NCBI GenBank assembly: GCA_007922225.1
Contig: ML680086.1
Location: 10,268,540 to 10,332,539, forward strand
Length of the DNA stretch: 64,000 nucleotides
Direction: 5' to 3'
Source of the DNA: Emydura subglobosa
Lineage: Eukaryota > Chordata > Testudines > Chelidae
Part shown: positions 43,548-54,165 of the stretch, in pieces
Layout of the letters: every line of letters begins with the position of its first letter
How positions within the stretch are numbered: position 1 is the stretch's first letter
Translations under genes and position numbers: made by a program
The notes under the pieces: model-generated
Seen by the model: the letters and a program-made list of their open reading frames with translations, nothing else
What the model was told of the DNA's origin: nothing
Databases searched by the model: none

Positions 43548-44431
43548 GTTTATTGCTCAGATTCCAGTACCACGTGGTCTAGAATACAAGCTGTCTCATG
43601 CTGATTGAAAGCCGTGGGATGATGCTGGAGAATCAATACGTTTTCCTCTTAGTCAGGCCCGTGTCTGAGGGAAGTTGCAAGTTCCAATCCTTGCATTCAA
43701 CAAGAAACCCACTATTGTCCAACCTCCCACCACAGATACATGTGCTGCTTCTGGATTCATTCCCTGTTCATTCTCTTCTACCCCATGGGACTGAATCCCA
43801 GCCCTTACTAGCAAACATGATTTAGGAGGGTTGCACACTGAGTCTCGGACCGTTTGTCTAGGAGCTCAATCTAATGGATTCACAGAAGCCTCCAGATATG
43901 CTGGAACTGGCTATCCCTTGCTGGTGATTCAACTAGAATGAAATGAAAATTCTGGCCTGTAATAATTTGCCTTTTTTGTAGTGCGTTACTGCTTTCTACT
44001 GGAGCGAATGTCAGACTTGCTCATCTGCATGCGATCGTATGGTTGCCCGGTGGGTGACTTGAGGCCTACATCAAATATATAAGCCCTAATATGAGATTCT
44101 CATTTAGCTAAGAAGGCAGAGGTGTTGCAGTAAAAAATGGAGACTCTAAAGAATACTTAAGCTATTTTAGTTTTTTTGCTACTGCAGCATGAAGCAGTTA
44201 TTCTGGCATTCAATTTCCTTTCCAAATCACCTGAGTTTACCTATAAGCTACTGGACAGAGTTAAAAAGAAAACTCTTTTGAAAGGTTATTTAAACACAGA
44301 ACAAAACTGAATGAGTTGAAACCAGTCAAATGCAACAGCCTCTGTTTTTAGAGTCATTTGTAGCCAGTTTCAAAGGTTCTTTTAAAAGACCAATTAAAAA
44401 ACCCTTCCATTGACAAAAGTCTGGCTGCAAC
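43548..44431. other. No gene recognised between two CR1 copies
   Basis: Unique AT-rich sequence separating the 3' ends of two CR1 copies in tail-to-tail arrangement. Confidence 0.4.
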
Positions 44432-45207
44432 TTATAGATTCCAAGGCCAAAAGGGACCATTATGATAATCTAGTCTGATCTTCTGTACAATACAGGCCAG
44501 AGCACTTCTCCCCAAATAATTCCTAAAGCAGATCTCTTAGGAAAAACAGCCAATCTTGATTTAAACGTTGCCAGTGATGGAGAATTCACCAGAGCCCTTG
44601 GTAAATTATTCCAGTGGTTAATTACTCTCACAATTAGACATTTTATGCCTTATTTCCAGTCTGAATTTGTCTAGCTTCAACTTCCAGCCATTGGACCATG
44701 TTATATTGTTGTCTTCTAGATGAAAGAGTCCATTATTAAATACTTGCTCCTCATGCAGATAGACTGTGATCAAGTCCTCACTTAACCTTCTCTTTGTTAA
44801 GATAGACTGAGTTCCTTATATCATTATAAGGCATGTTTTCCAGTCATTTAATCATTCTCATGACTCTTCTCTGAACTCTCATCAGTTTGTCAACATCCTT
44901 CTTGAATTGTGGACCCCACAACTGGACTTAATAGTTCAGCAGTGGTCACACCAGTGCCAAATACAGTGGTCAAATAACCTCTCTACTCCTGATTGAATTT
45001 CCCGTGTATGTGCATCCAAGGATCCCATTAGCCCTTTTGGCCACAGTATTGCGTAGGGCACTCATGTTCAGTTGATTATCCACCGTGACTCCCAAATATT
45101 TTCAGAATCTCTGCTTCCCAGGAAAGAGTCCCTGCATCTGTAAGTATGGCCTACCTCCATGACCTACATTCTTTGTTCCTTGATGTATATATTTATATTT
45201 AGCTATA

Positions 45208-45687
45208 TTAAAATGCATACTGTTTGCTTGCAAGTAAATCCAGATTGCTCTGTATCAGTAACCTGTCCTCCTTATTGTTTACCACTCCTTCAAACTTTGT
45301 GGTGTCTGCGAACTTTATCAGTGATGATTTTATGTTTTCTTCCAGTTCATTGATAAAAATGGTAAATAAGGCAGGGTCAAGAACCAATCCCTGTGGGACA
45401 CCACTAGAAACACATTTTCTTGATGATAATCCCCCATTTAAAATGATGTTTTCCAATCTATCAGATGACCAGTTTTTAATCCATTTAATGTGTGCCATGT
45501 TAATTTTGTATTGTCCTAGTTTTTTAATTAAAATGTCATGCGGTACTAAGTCAAATGCCTTACAGAAGTCTAAATCAATTACATTAACACTATTATCTTT
45601 ATCAACCAAACTTGTGATCTCATCAATAAAATATATGAAGTTAGTTTTAACAGGATCTATTTTCCATAAGTCCAAGTTGACTGACAT
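45208..45687 (-). pseudogene. CR1 reverse transcriptase palm fragment, broken catalytic box
   Basis: A 159-codon frame covers the central palm. VIDLDFCKAFDLVPHDIL contains the first metal-binding Asp. SGVPQGLVLDPALFTIF is the PQG motif. FADTTKF replaces the essential FADD. The loss of the second Asp and frame breaks on both sides show it is a fossil. The 217-codon frame on the opposite strand over the same DNA is its shadow. Confidence 0.8.
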
Positions 45688-45960
45688 TAATTATATTATC
45701 CTCCTTTCATTCTTTATTAATAAAGTCCCAAATCAGCCTCTCCGTTATCCTGCCCCAGATAGATGTCAGGCTGACAGGCCTATAACTTCCTATCCTGGGT
45801 CATTCCATTTACCCTTTTTAAATATTGGCAAAACATTAGTTTTCTTCAAGTCTTCTGGAACTTCCTCAGTGCTCTGAGACTTATTGAAAATAAACATTAA
45901 CTGTCCAATGAATTCCGCAGCCAGCTCTTTTAAAACTTTTGGATGCAAGTTATCTGGACC

Positions 45961-46073
45961 ACTCTTTCTCAACCTTTTTGATACCCGGAACCAGCTTGCT
46001 GCTTTCCTAAACTGTGTCAGGGAGATCTTAGGGATGGGTGCTGGTCCATGGACTGGTCATTGAGAACTGCTGA
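45961..46073. mobile_element. hAT-like MITE, 113 bp, inside CR1
   Basis: It is bounded by TCTGGACC (45953-45960) and TCTAGACC (46074-46081), a 7-of-8 match to an 8-bp target duplication typical of hAT elements. The left end ACTCTTTCTCAACC and the right end, in reverse complement, TCAGCAGTTCTCAATGACC form a TIR. The interior includes GGTGCTGGTCCATGGACTGG. It interrupts CR1 between ...KPTGLD and SGPDNLHP, and the duplicated bases encode the G(P/L)D residues twice. Confidence 0.75.
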
Positions 46074-46430
46074 TCTAGACCTGTTGGTTTAAAAACATCT
46101 AACTTTAGTAGCTGCTGTTTAAAATCTTCCTGAGTTACTATTGAAATGGAAGGCATTTCATCATTGTGATATGGCATGACTGTATTGTCTGTTTTTTTCC
46201 CCCAGCTACAGAACAAATATTTATGGAACGCTTCTGCCTTTTATGCACTATTACTATTCTATTACTATTACTATTCTACCACTTCCATCTAGTAATGCAC
46301 CAGTATCGTTGTTAGGATTCTTTTTATTCCTAATATACTTTAAATATCCTCCTCCTTACTGTCCTTACTACTGCTGGCCGTAAATTTCTCCTTGTATCCC
46401 TTTGCTTCCCTTAACATTGCCTTCTGGTTT

Positions 46431-47219
46431 TATGGGAATCCCCTTTATCCCTGTAAGAATGCCTGGTTCACCTCTTTTGTGTCATCCACTCTTCTAAACA
46501 CCTCTTTTGTGTCCCTTCTTATCCATCTTCTCTCTCCACTATGTAGTCCTAGTAATTTTATTCTCCCCTCATAGAAGACTTTCAAAGGGCTAATGGAAGA
46601 ATAGGCCACTGGCCCTCAGCAAGGTTGGGGTACACATTACTGTAGACAGTAGGCCCACCAATAGGGAAATCCTTTGCTTTCTCACACTGCTCACTTATGT
46701 CAAAGCTGTGTCTTAGCTCATCTGGTATCAATGTGTATTATTATCCTTTATTAAAACAAAGTGCTCTTTTCCTGTTGAACATTAGCTGCTGCTTTCATGC
46801 ATCTGAGTGCAACTTCCAGCTGAGAGGGGTGATATGCAGCAACAGGAGAGCTCCACCTAGTAAAGCTGTCCTTTGTGCAACAGGAAGGCCCAATCTTGAG
46901 GAGGCTGCAAGCTCCATGAGAAGAGTTGTGGGATGAATGGGAGTCTAACTGGCTAAGGCTGCTTGGGGAACCACCAGCTGGCAGTCAAGACAGCATCTGG
47001 CTTTCACTTTATTATTTTTTGGATTATATTTGTTTTCACTTCTTGATAATCTGTATTACCATCTGTACAATTTGGGAGATTAAGGCTCACTGAGGCATGT
47101 ATGGAAAGAACGCTAATAATGTTGTTAGTCGAAGAGATTACAACCATCTAACAGTCTGTTTATAGCCAGACACGCAAATACAGTGGGAAAAGGCCGAAAT
47201 GTCAAAAACTGGCTCTTCC
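46431..47219. other. No gene recognised
   Basis: A short (TATTAC)n-like run lies at about 46246-46275, inside the end of the CR1 area. CTCTTTTGTGTC occurs at about 46470 and again at about 46502 in a near 32-bp repeat. No exon is seen. Confidence 0.4.
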
Positions 47220-47378
47220 CAGCAGCATCTACGCCACTTCAATTGTAAGCTCTTTGGGACAGGGACCAGCTTTTGGTTCTGCATTTGTACAGCACCTAGC
47301 ACAGTGAGGTCCTGCTCCATGGCTGGGTTTTGTAGGTGCTGTCCCAATATAATCCATAACTAACAATAATAGTGTATT
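47220..47378 (+). mobile_element. SINE 3' domain
   Basis: TTGTAAGCTCTTTGGGACAGG, GACCAGCTTTTGGTTCTGC, TTTGTACAGCACCTAGCAC, GTGAGGTCCTGCTCCATGGC and the tail AATATAATCC...AATAATAG are a clear example of this SINE 3' half in plus orientation. No pol III head is visible upstream. Confidence 0.65.
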
Positions 47379-48135
47379 TTTCCAGTGGCCTTGCAGTCAC
47401 TACCTACATTGAGCCACTTGCTCCTCCACCACACAGAATGCTATAGTTTCATATAAGCCCCTTCTATAAAGTATCTCACCAAGTTCTTTACTGTAATGTT
47501 GGAGATGCTGTTGTATTGCACCCAACTATAGACTACACAGTCTTGGATATTCAAGAAACCATTTTATTTAGAGACAATGTTGGCAGGAGCCCTGGAGTTA
47601 TTCCATTTTTCTTCTTTTCTTTCCTTTTTTCTTTTTATAAAAGTGTCATGGATCTCTGAATGTCACTTGGGATTCAGGGGAATTTGAGCCATACTTCTAA
47701 TGGAAGCCCAAAGAGATGGCTTGAAAGGAGCCAATGTTTTCTCCCAAGTGCGGCCATCTGGACTAGGAGTCAAGGGGAGAAATAATTTTTATGAAATTAG
47801 GATACTAAGTCTAAACAGATGTATGCTAATGACAAAAGACGTGTGGTGTTTTTTTGTTTTGTTTTTTGCAGTTGAATGTGATGCATGTATTTATGTGTGA
47901 TTGCATTCTGTAGACACCCACTGAGAATGATACTTCTTGAACATTTTAACCTTTTTGTCCATGTGTCACCTGCAAATAATAAATACCAGGAACTTATTTA
48001 AAGTTGTCAGCAGAAAGATCCTTTTAGCATCTTGCCTGTCAGACAGCACCTCTCACATTACAGTAACCTCTCTAGTACCATGCTGTGAATTTAAGCTGGT
48101 TGACATTTTCAGTCCAGAATTGTTTTAACTGAAAC
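47379..48135. other. No gene recognised
   Basis: T-rich stretch near 47606-47640 and unique sequence. Confidence 0.4.
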
Positions 48136-48452
48136 ATGCAAAAAAAACCCCAAACTATATATTAAAAAAGTACAAAATTGCTTTCCAATTTAATACAATT
48201 TACATGTTAATTTTAAAAATGTTTTGTTTATCATTTTCCATCTTCAAAATATGATTTTAAAAAATAAATTGCTTTTTAAAATGTTTTTTGAGGGTGAAAA
48301 AATTCTACCATGTGATTAAGTTGACCAAAATTTTCCTTTTAAAATATTCCTTATTTCAAAAATGAAAAACCATAACTACAAATTTGTCATTTATTTTCTG
48401 AATGAAACAAAAATGATTTCAAAATGTTATTGCTCCACATTTGGCCAACTCT
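48136..48452. mobile_element. AT-rich palindromic element of the AAACATTTC family
   Basis: ATTTTAAAAATGTTTTG, GATTTTAAAAAATAAATTGC, TTTTAAAATGTTTTTTGAGG, GAATGAAACAAAAATG and the right end CACATTTGGCCAACTCTAC. The left boundary and TIR are decayed. Confidence 0.5.
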
Positions 48453-48486
48453 ACTTTTAATATTGGGCATGAGCCTAAATGCTGGT

Positions 48487-48547
48487 GGTGGACTTGATCC
48501 CATATTTTCCTGACTCTAAGGTAAGAGTGCTATCAGCTGAGCCATAT
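48487..48547 (-). pseudogene. tRNA-like sequence (tRNA pseudogene or SINE head)
   Basis: On the minus strand TGGCTCAGCTGATAGC (box A) begins at 48544, and GGATCAAGTCC (box B) begins at 48500, 44 bases later, the normal A-to-B spacing of a tRNA. Between them the anticodon-arm region reads CTCTTACCTTAGAGTCAGG. The acceptor stem is not convincing, so this is probably a SINE head or dead tRNA copy. Confidence 0.55.
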
Positions 48548-48559
48548 ACTAACACATAA

Positions 48560-49429
48560 TATTAGTGGCAAAGTATTGGGGAGCTCTTCCTTTACCTGTA
48601 TAAACATCTTCCTCAGCAAACTTTTTCTAGTTATATATGTTAAGCATTAATATAACGTTTTTGCAGAGATGCAATTTCTTATGAAATTGAGGCTTTTAAC
48701 ATATGCTTCTAACAACATGTCCTCATCATCCTTATGTTGTGTGTCATTAAGAGAGAGATGTAAACAGCATCGACTATAATAAGAAATGACTCATACCTTG
48801 AAGCAAAGCCCACAATGGCATTCATGTGCACAAGCAACTTTTTTCTGTTGCCCTGTGATCCAGTGCATACAATATTTTATTATCTACGTTTGAGATCCAT
48901 TGCCATTGAATGTCTGGTGAAAGAGTGGCAGAAGTTTGCTGAAGGTGCTTCAGATCAAATTGTTGGGCGAATGGCAGAGAAGCAAATGTGAATGGCTGGA
49001 TCCCAGATGGATCCTGCAATAATAAACATAATGGGAATTAAAAATGGTGGCTCTGTAAATGTTGGTCCTTGTGAATGCTGGAGCAGTGTTCATCTGTATA
49101 CTGCAAAGCCAGAATGGTTCACTTAAGACTTTGGGGACAGGACTTGGGGTTTGGTGCCCCATTTTCTCCTCCTCTTAGAAAGATTATGGTAACTCTATGA
49201 GGTTAAAAACAGCTGGTGAGAAAAGATCAGCTGGGGAGGATAATACAGCCAAAGGCTAGATCTTGCAGCCTTTACCAAAGTGAATAATTGTGTTGGAACC
49301 AACAAGATTAACTAATCTGAACAATGAGGAGCTACAGGGTTAGGCCCAAAGCCTTTAATATTCATACTCTGAGAGCCTGCACATATGTTGCTTCTGTCAT
49401 GTGAAGATCTCAGCCCTTATGAATGTTTG
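48560..49429. other. No gene recognised
   Basis: Unique-looking sequence with no exon or repeat family seen. Confidence 0.4.
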
Positions 49430-49895
49430 CATAACCACGCTTTTACTCTCACAACTCCCCTGCGAGGAACACAAGTGTGATTCCCACAGCTTTTAGTTAT
49501 TTTTAACAGATGAGACACCCAGAAGTTGAGAGCACAATGCTCAGACCTACCTACTACATTTTGGTGGCCAACTTTAGGCATTTATGGGCTGACTTTCAGA
49601 AGTCCTGAGCACCCACGTTGAAGTTAGTGGCAGTGGTGGCTGCTCAGCTCCTTTGAAAATCTCATAAGGAAAGCCTGGTTTTTCAGATGTGCTGAGCATC
49701 CGCAAATCCACTTCAAGCAAATGACAGCTATGGGTGCTTTGGACCTGATTTTCAGAAGCACTAAGTGTTTTTAAGCTGGCCTAAATGACTTGCCACAGGG
49801 CACACGGGAAATCTCTGGGGCAGTTCTGGGAACAGAACCTTGTTCTCTGAACTCCATTCCTGGCTACTGCAAGTCCAATCTACTGCCTCCTTCAG
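49430..49895 (-). mobile_element. MIR-like SINE, antisense, split by a palindromic element
   Basis: The left piece is about 49430-49530 (ACTCTCACAACTCCCCTGCG, AACAGATGAGACACCC). The right piece is 49779-49895 (CCTAAATGACTTGCCACAG, GGCACACGGGAAATC, CTGAACTCCATTCCTGG). In an intact SINE these would join at the CACAGAG...AAGTGACTTGCC step. The interval 49531-49778 contains palindrome-family words (CTGACTTTCAGAAGTCCTGAG, CTGATTTTCAGAAGC). Confidence 0.6.
49531..49778. mobile_element. Palindromic element inside the SINE
   Basis: GGCTGACTTTCAGAAGTCC, GAGCACCCACGTTGAAGTTAG, TGAAAATCTCATAAGG, GATGTGCTGAGCATCC and GGACCTGATTTTCAGAAGC are family words seen in the TTAGGTGCCTAA elements. The boundaries are uncertain, and no clean TSD was found. 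Confidence 0.45.
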
Positions 49896-52800
49896 GTGTG
49901 CAACCAGTAGCACAAACTGAATCTGCTGGGAAAACAGAGGAAATATTGCTCTGTATCAGCAGTTTACTGGAATTTCCGCGTTGTGCGTTGTGTGTGTGTG
50001 TTTTGAAGATACACTTCTCTGATGTATGAACATAGAATTTCCAGGTATGAATTTTCAAGGGCCTGGCACCAGAGGACTCTGTGGGATCAGTTCAGTCTCT
50101 GAGTTTCGGAAACCCCAGCTCAAATCCCATCTTTAGTTACAATTGACAAAACATTTGATGGGTCTCACCGTAGGTACCCTGGGGTTGATTTCTGCCCTCC
50201 GGCACTGGCACAAGCCCTATGAGCTTCAGTGGGACCTGAAGCTGGATATGAGAGGGCAGAATCAGTCCCCATTTGTCTAAATCACAAAAGTCATTTGGTA
50301 GTTTCTTCTCAGGAGAGGCACACACCAAGACAGCAGCGGTGACACGGTTCAGGATTGAACTATGTGAGAGAGGGGGTGGAGCGAAGCTTATACAGAACCT
50401 GCCCTGAAGCTGGATCACAACACTGCCAGTCCCCTCACTAAATTCATTCCAGATTCTTTGGCAGGTGCTGTGTAAATGATGATTGCTTTAAGGCACTCCA
50501 GGCAGCATGGCTGTCAGTGCCACTTATGGTCCCTTTTTGCCTTTCACATATGCTTAGGGCCTGTGATGGCTGGGCTTATTGTTTCTTTAATAGGGTAAGG
50601 TGTCCATTCCAATGCCCATTGTTCAGCAGCAGCAATAGTCATGTCACTGGTCTTTGACAGACTCCCCGTACATGGCTGTTTGGCCAGGGAATGCTGCAAA
50701 TCAGCACAACCTTCCTTGACCATTCAGATTTAATTTATTCAGGTTTGGCCACTGATTAATAATCTGGCCCGCACAAATAATATTTGTGCTTCCAGGATGC
50801 TGTGAGGAAGGTGAAAAACTCTCCAGGTTGCTACCAGTTTGGCCCCCAGGGGAAGAAGAAATTATTTCCTGATCTCTAAACAGGTGACTGATCAGAACCT
50901 AGCTCTGAGGCTACCAGTACAGGGTGGGGCTGCTGGAGCAGAGCAAAAAGAGGCTCCATATATGGCCTGTGGTAGGATTTAAATGGCCTGCGGTAGGATT
51001 TAAATTAATTAATTATGAGGGACCAATCAGCTCCCTTCCTCCCCAAGTTAGCCAATGAGTGGCTAGAGAGTCTGAAGGGGAGGGGCACTCCTACAGTGTG
51101 TGTTCACTCCATTCAACTAGGGCTGTCCCTCATCGAGTTTCCCACAGAGCAGGAGGAGTGCTTTGCACCCAGCCAAAACCTGAGATCCCGATGGACTGAG
51201 CCAGAGGACCTTACCATCCTATTGGGCTGAGTAAGACAAGAAATCTGGTTGAATTTAGCCCTGTTTGCATGCTGTGTTTTGTGGGGGTGTGCGCAGATGG
51301 GTATATGTGCTCATGAGTCATGGTGCTAAGGGGAGTTTGTTTGTGAGAGGAGGGGGAGTGAGTGAGTGTGATGTATGAGTCTGTTATGAGGTCTGCTAGT
51401 TTTGCAGCTTGCAGGAGATTTCTTTCATTGAACCCTGGGTAGAATTAGCACTTCGCCAGGCCAGGCAGTCACTCAGGACCAACAACCGGTACTACATCTT
51501 TTATGAGGCAATAGGGCTGGTGGAGTGTATGTGCAGCTATAAGGAGTACTTTACTGCCAGAAAGACATTGGCAAAGGCCTCTTGTAGCTTAAGAACATAA
51601 AAGGAGAGCAAATATAGCTGAAGTGCCCAAACCCCAATCTGTGGTAGGTCTTCCTTCGGAACTGGGAGCACCCCAACCTGCTCATAGCAGTCCTCGTCTG
51701 TCTCTTTAGACTTCCTCATGCCAGGCACCCCGCTGGTATTGTACGCAGTGCGGTGAGATTCTCCACCGTACGGTGCTATGGAGTAAAAATGAAAAAGCAA
51801 AGACCAAGAGTTCAGATGAGCATAGAGGAAACCCCCCTCTACTCACTGCTGGCTTTGCTCACGATCAGTGCAGCTGAGGGAAAGGGAACAGTCAAAGGTG
51901 GCTCTGAGCCACCTTTTTTAATCCTGGGCCAGCAGGGGGCTGAAGAGACCCCCCCCCCTCAGCACCAGTCAGAGCAGCCACAGGGCTGCTTTAACTGTTA
52001 TCAGCTGGAAAGGTGCTCTAGGGATAGTAACATGGGTTGGGGAGCGGTGGAGCCCATCACACCCTGGCCTCACCTTCTCCCACCGTAGTCATGCCACATC
52101 TTTTTGCACTGCAGTACTACACTCACAGCTTGCCTTGACGTGCCTCTGGCTCTGGGGGCCAAGGAGGACTGGCATAAAGCTGGCTATGCTGGCTTTACAC
52201 TAGCCCAGGATTCCCCCATACTCAGGGAATCCTCATAGGTCCCTTTAGCTCTTGTTTAAGAGCCTTTTATCTCACTGCATTGCACTGGCAAAGGATCCGG
52301 TGCCAAATCTCTGTATGGTTTATATGACTTTTTTTCCCCCTCTCTCCATTCATCCCTGTTACTTCTGTCCTAACTCATGTTTGTAGCTAAACATTATGCC
52401 ATCTATTTCTCCCCTGAATTCTATTGTTGATCAAGTGAATACTTTTATTTCATGGTTTTAGCCCCTTTTTCTATTCTCCACAAAGAGGCTTTGGTTGTTC
52501 ATTATTCAGAACTGTTTGACAAACATTTTATGGGAGCTTTCAGCCTTCAGGTCATTTGCAAACTAGTTGCTCTGATTTTTGTCTATGCCCTTTTACTGTT
52601 TGCTGAGCATAATTGGTCACTTAAGTTACGTGACATTTCTTCTGCTGAGTGGCTGACAAAAACTTTTATAAGGCAGAGGAGAGACATCAGAGATTTCAAG
52701 ACTTTCTTGTGAGTCCTTGAGTCACAAGCCTTCATGCAATGGCTCATTTACCCACATGTTCACCAGGCTTTCACTCTGAATGAACAGAAAATCACTAACA

Positions 52801-52972
52801 TTAATGTTGTGGGAAAAGAGCCTAAAAGGGGACTCCAATACCACATGGCTATTTCAGATTTTATTTGAATGGATGTTTGTGTTCACTTTTGGGGGGTATT
52901 TGCCCAGCTCCTGTTAACATCGACTAAAGCCAAACAGCCCCAGTCAGTTCAGGAAGGGTTAAAACTGGTTCC
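49896..52972. other. Mostly unrecognised; one small tandem duplication
   Basis: A (GT)n-type short run lies near 49988-50000. ATGGCCTGTGGTAGGATTTA is repeated as ATGGCCTGCGGTAGGATTTA at about 50962-51003, a 21-bp tandem duplication with one change. C-runs lie near 51951-51958. Plus frames (51015-51230, 51753-52088, 52452-52712) show no domain. Confidence 0.45.
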
Positions 52973-54165
52973 TATAGAATCAGAGAAAGGTGGGGCTGGA
53001 AGGGACTCAGGGCCTAGCTTCACAAAAGTACATAGGTGCTTAAACCCCAGGTTTAGATGCCTAAATCTGGATTCAGGCACCTAAGCCCCAGTTTCAGGGC
53101 ACATGGCAATTCCCAACCCTCCCACTGAATGCTGCAGGTGCCCAAACTCGCTTTACGCCTAAGCTTTTGCAATCAAACCTTCCCCAGGCACCAATATTTC
53201 TTCCTCCTATCTTTTAGCCTGGCAGTTTGGGTACTCACCTGGAATGTGGGAGACCCCTAATCCCAGTCCTCCTCCACCGGAGTGGGCGAAGGGATTTGAA
53301 CAGGGATCAGCCATCTCTCAAGTGGCTGCTGTAACCCTGGGCTGTGGGATACTCTGATGTGACGCTCCCTCAGTGTCTCCCATTGAAGCTGTTGCACTGT
53401 GGATAGATGATGAGTCATTTGGGGAGGGAGGGAGCGCAAGCATGAAGCTGGCTCTCTAGCCTAGTAGTTAGCACACTCATCCTGGATATGGGAGGCCCAG
53501 GATCCAGTTCCCTTGCTCCCATTACTTTAATTATTTGTCCACCGTGCGACAGCTCCAATAGAAAAGACTGAGGCAGCCCAATGGTTAGAGCACTTGGTGG
53601 AGAAATGAAGTATCCCTGTTCAAATCCCTTCACCCCTTAAGGTGAAAGGGGGACTCTCATAACCTTTTAGCCCAGGGGCTAGGATTTGGGAGTTCCTCTG
53701 CTCTGCCACTTCTAACACCAGTGGTGGAGACCCCTAACTCCAAAGAGGATTCCTGGCTGTGAATCACTCGCAGGATAGGTGCCTCCCTGTAGCTGGGACT
53801 TAGATGCTAAGCCACATCCCTCTGGTCTGCATCTCCCATCGGTGAGGTTAGGTGTCTCCCTGCCCAGCATGCTGGTTTCTGTGAAACACAGTCGAAGGCT
53901 CCTAGCTCTCCCCATTCAACTGTATAGGGCACCTGGCTACCTAACTCTGACTTTGCGGAGTGCACTGTTGTTCCTGTAACTTTTAGGTGCTGTGACGCTC
54001 AGGATCATGACGTCTAACTCCTTTTGTGTACCCAGGCCCTCGTTCATCCATCCTTCCTCTCCTGACCCTCCCCCCCACAAGCTGAGGCAGGATGTACCTG
54101 GACCATCTCTGACGAATGTTTATCTAACCTGTCCTTAACCTCTCTACCTGTTCTCAGCTGGAGCA
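52973..54165 (-). mobile_element. CR1 LINE 3' end, minus strand, split by a 1-kb element
   Basis: The 3' tip TATAGAATCAGAGAAAGG and GGCTGGAAGGGACTCA lies at 52973-53009. The same CR1 continues after the insert with TCATCCATCC, CAAGCTGAGGCAGGATG, TACCTGGACCATCTCTGACG and GTTTATCTAACCTGTCC (54043-54165). The order equals a CR1 3' UTR read in reverse, so one CR1 was cut by later insertion of 53010-54039. Confidence 0.7.
53010..54039. mobile_element. 1-kb TIR element carrying several tRNA-like modules
   Basis: The left TIR is GGGCCTAGCTTCACAAAAG; the right TIR in reverse complement is GGGCCTGGGTACACAAAAG. TCA precedes it and TCG follows. Inside are tRNA-like modules. One on the plus strand at 53457-53511 has TAGCCTAGTAGTTAGC and GGATCCAGTTC 43 bases apart. 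A second on the plus strand at 53574-53628 has AGCCCAATGGTTAGAGC and TGTTCAAATCC 43 bases apart. One on the minus strand at about 53290-53345 shows GGATTTGAACAGGG, the box B complement. Weaker ones lie near 53217 and 53668. Outer arms are palindromic (GATGCCTAAATCTGG, CAGGCACCTAAGCC). Confidence 0.6.

Larger units (their letters stand above)
44432..46430 (-). mobile_element. CR1 LINE, minus strand, about 2 kb, with hAT insertion
   Basis: The 3' terminus lies at 44432 (TATAGATTCCAAGGCC, then AAAAGGGACCATTATG). Reading right to left, the minus strand first gives an upstream region (about 46430-46080, complement of CTAATATACTTTAAATATCC and CTGGCCGTAAATTTCTCC), then LLKLDVFKPTG, GPDNLHPKVLKELA (45790-45960) and NVLPIFKKGK. 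Next comes a frame at 45208-45687 with DLDFCKAFDLVPHDIL (first catalytic Asp motif), SGVPQGLVLDPALFTIFINEL, and FADTTKF, where the second Asp of the FADD box is changed to Thr. The rest is decayed to the 3' UTR. It carries several frameshifts and is inactive. Confidence 0.85.

Noticed and set aside
45224..45877. 217-codon plus-strand frame
   Set aside because: It is antisense to the CR1 reverse transcriptase pseudogene and has no domain of its own.
42423..46430. The two CR1 copies as one inverted repeat
   Set aside because: They are tail-to-tail but belong to different subfamilies with different 3' ends, so they would not form a strong hairpin.
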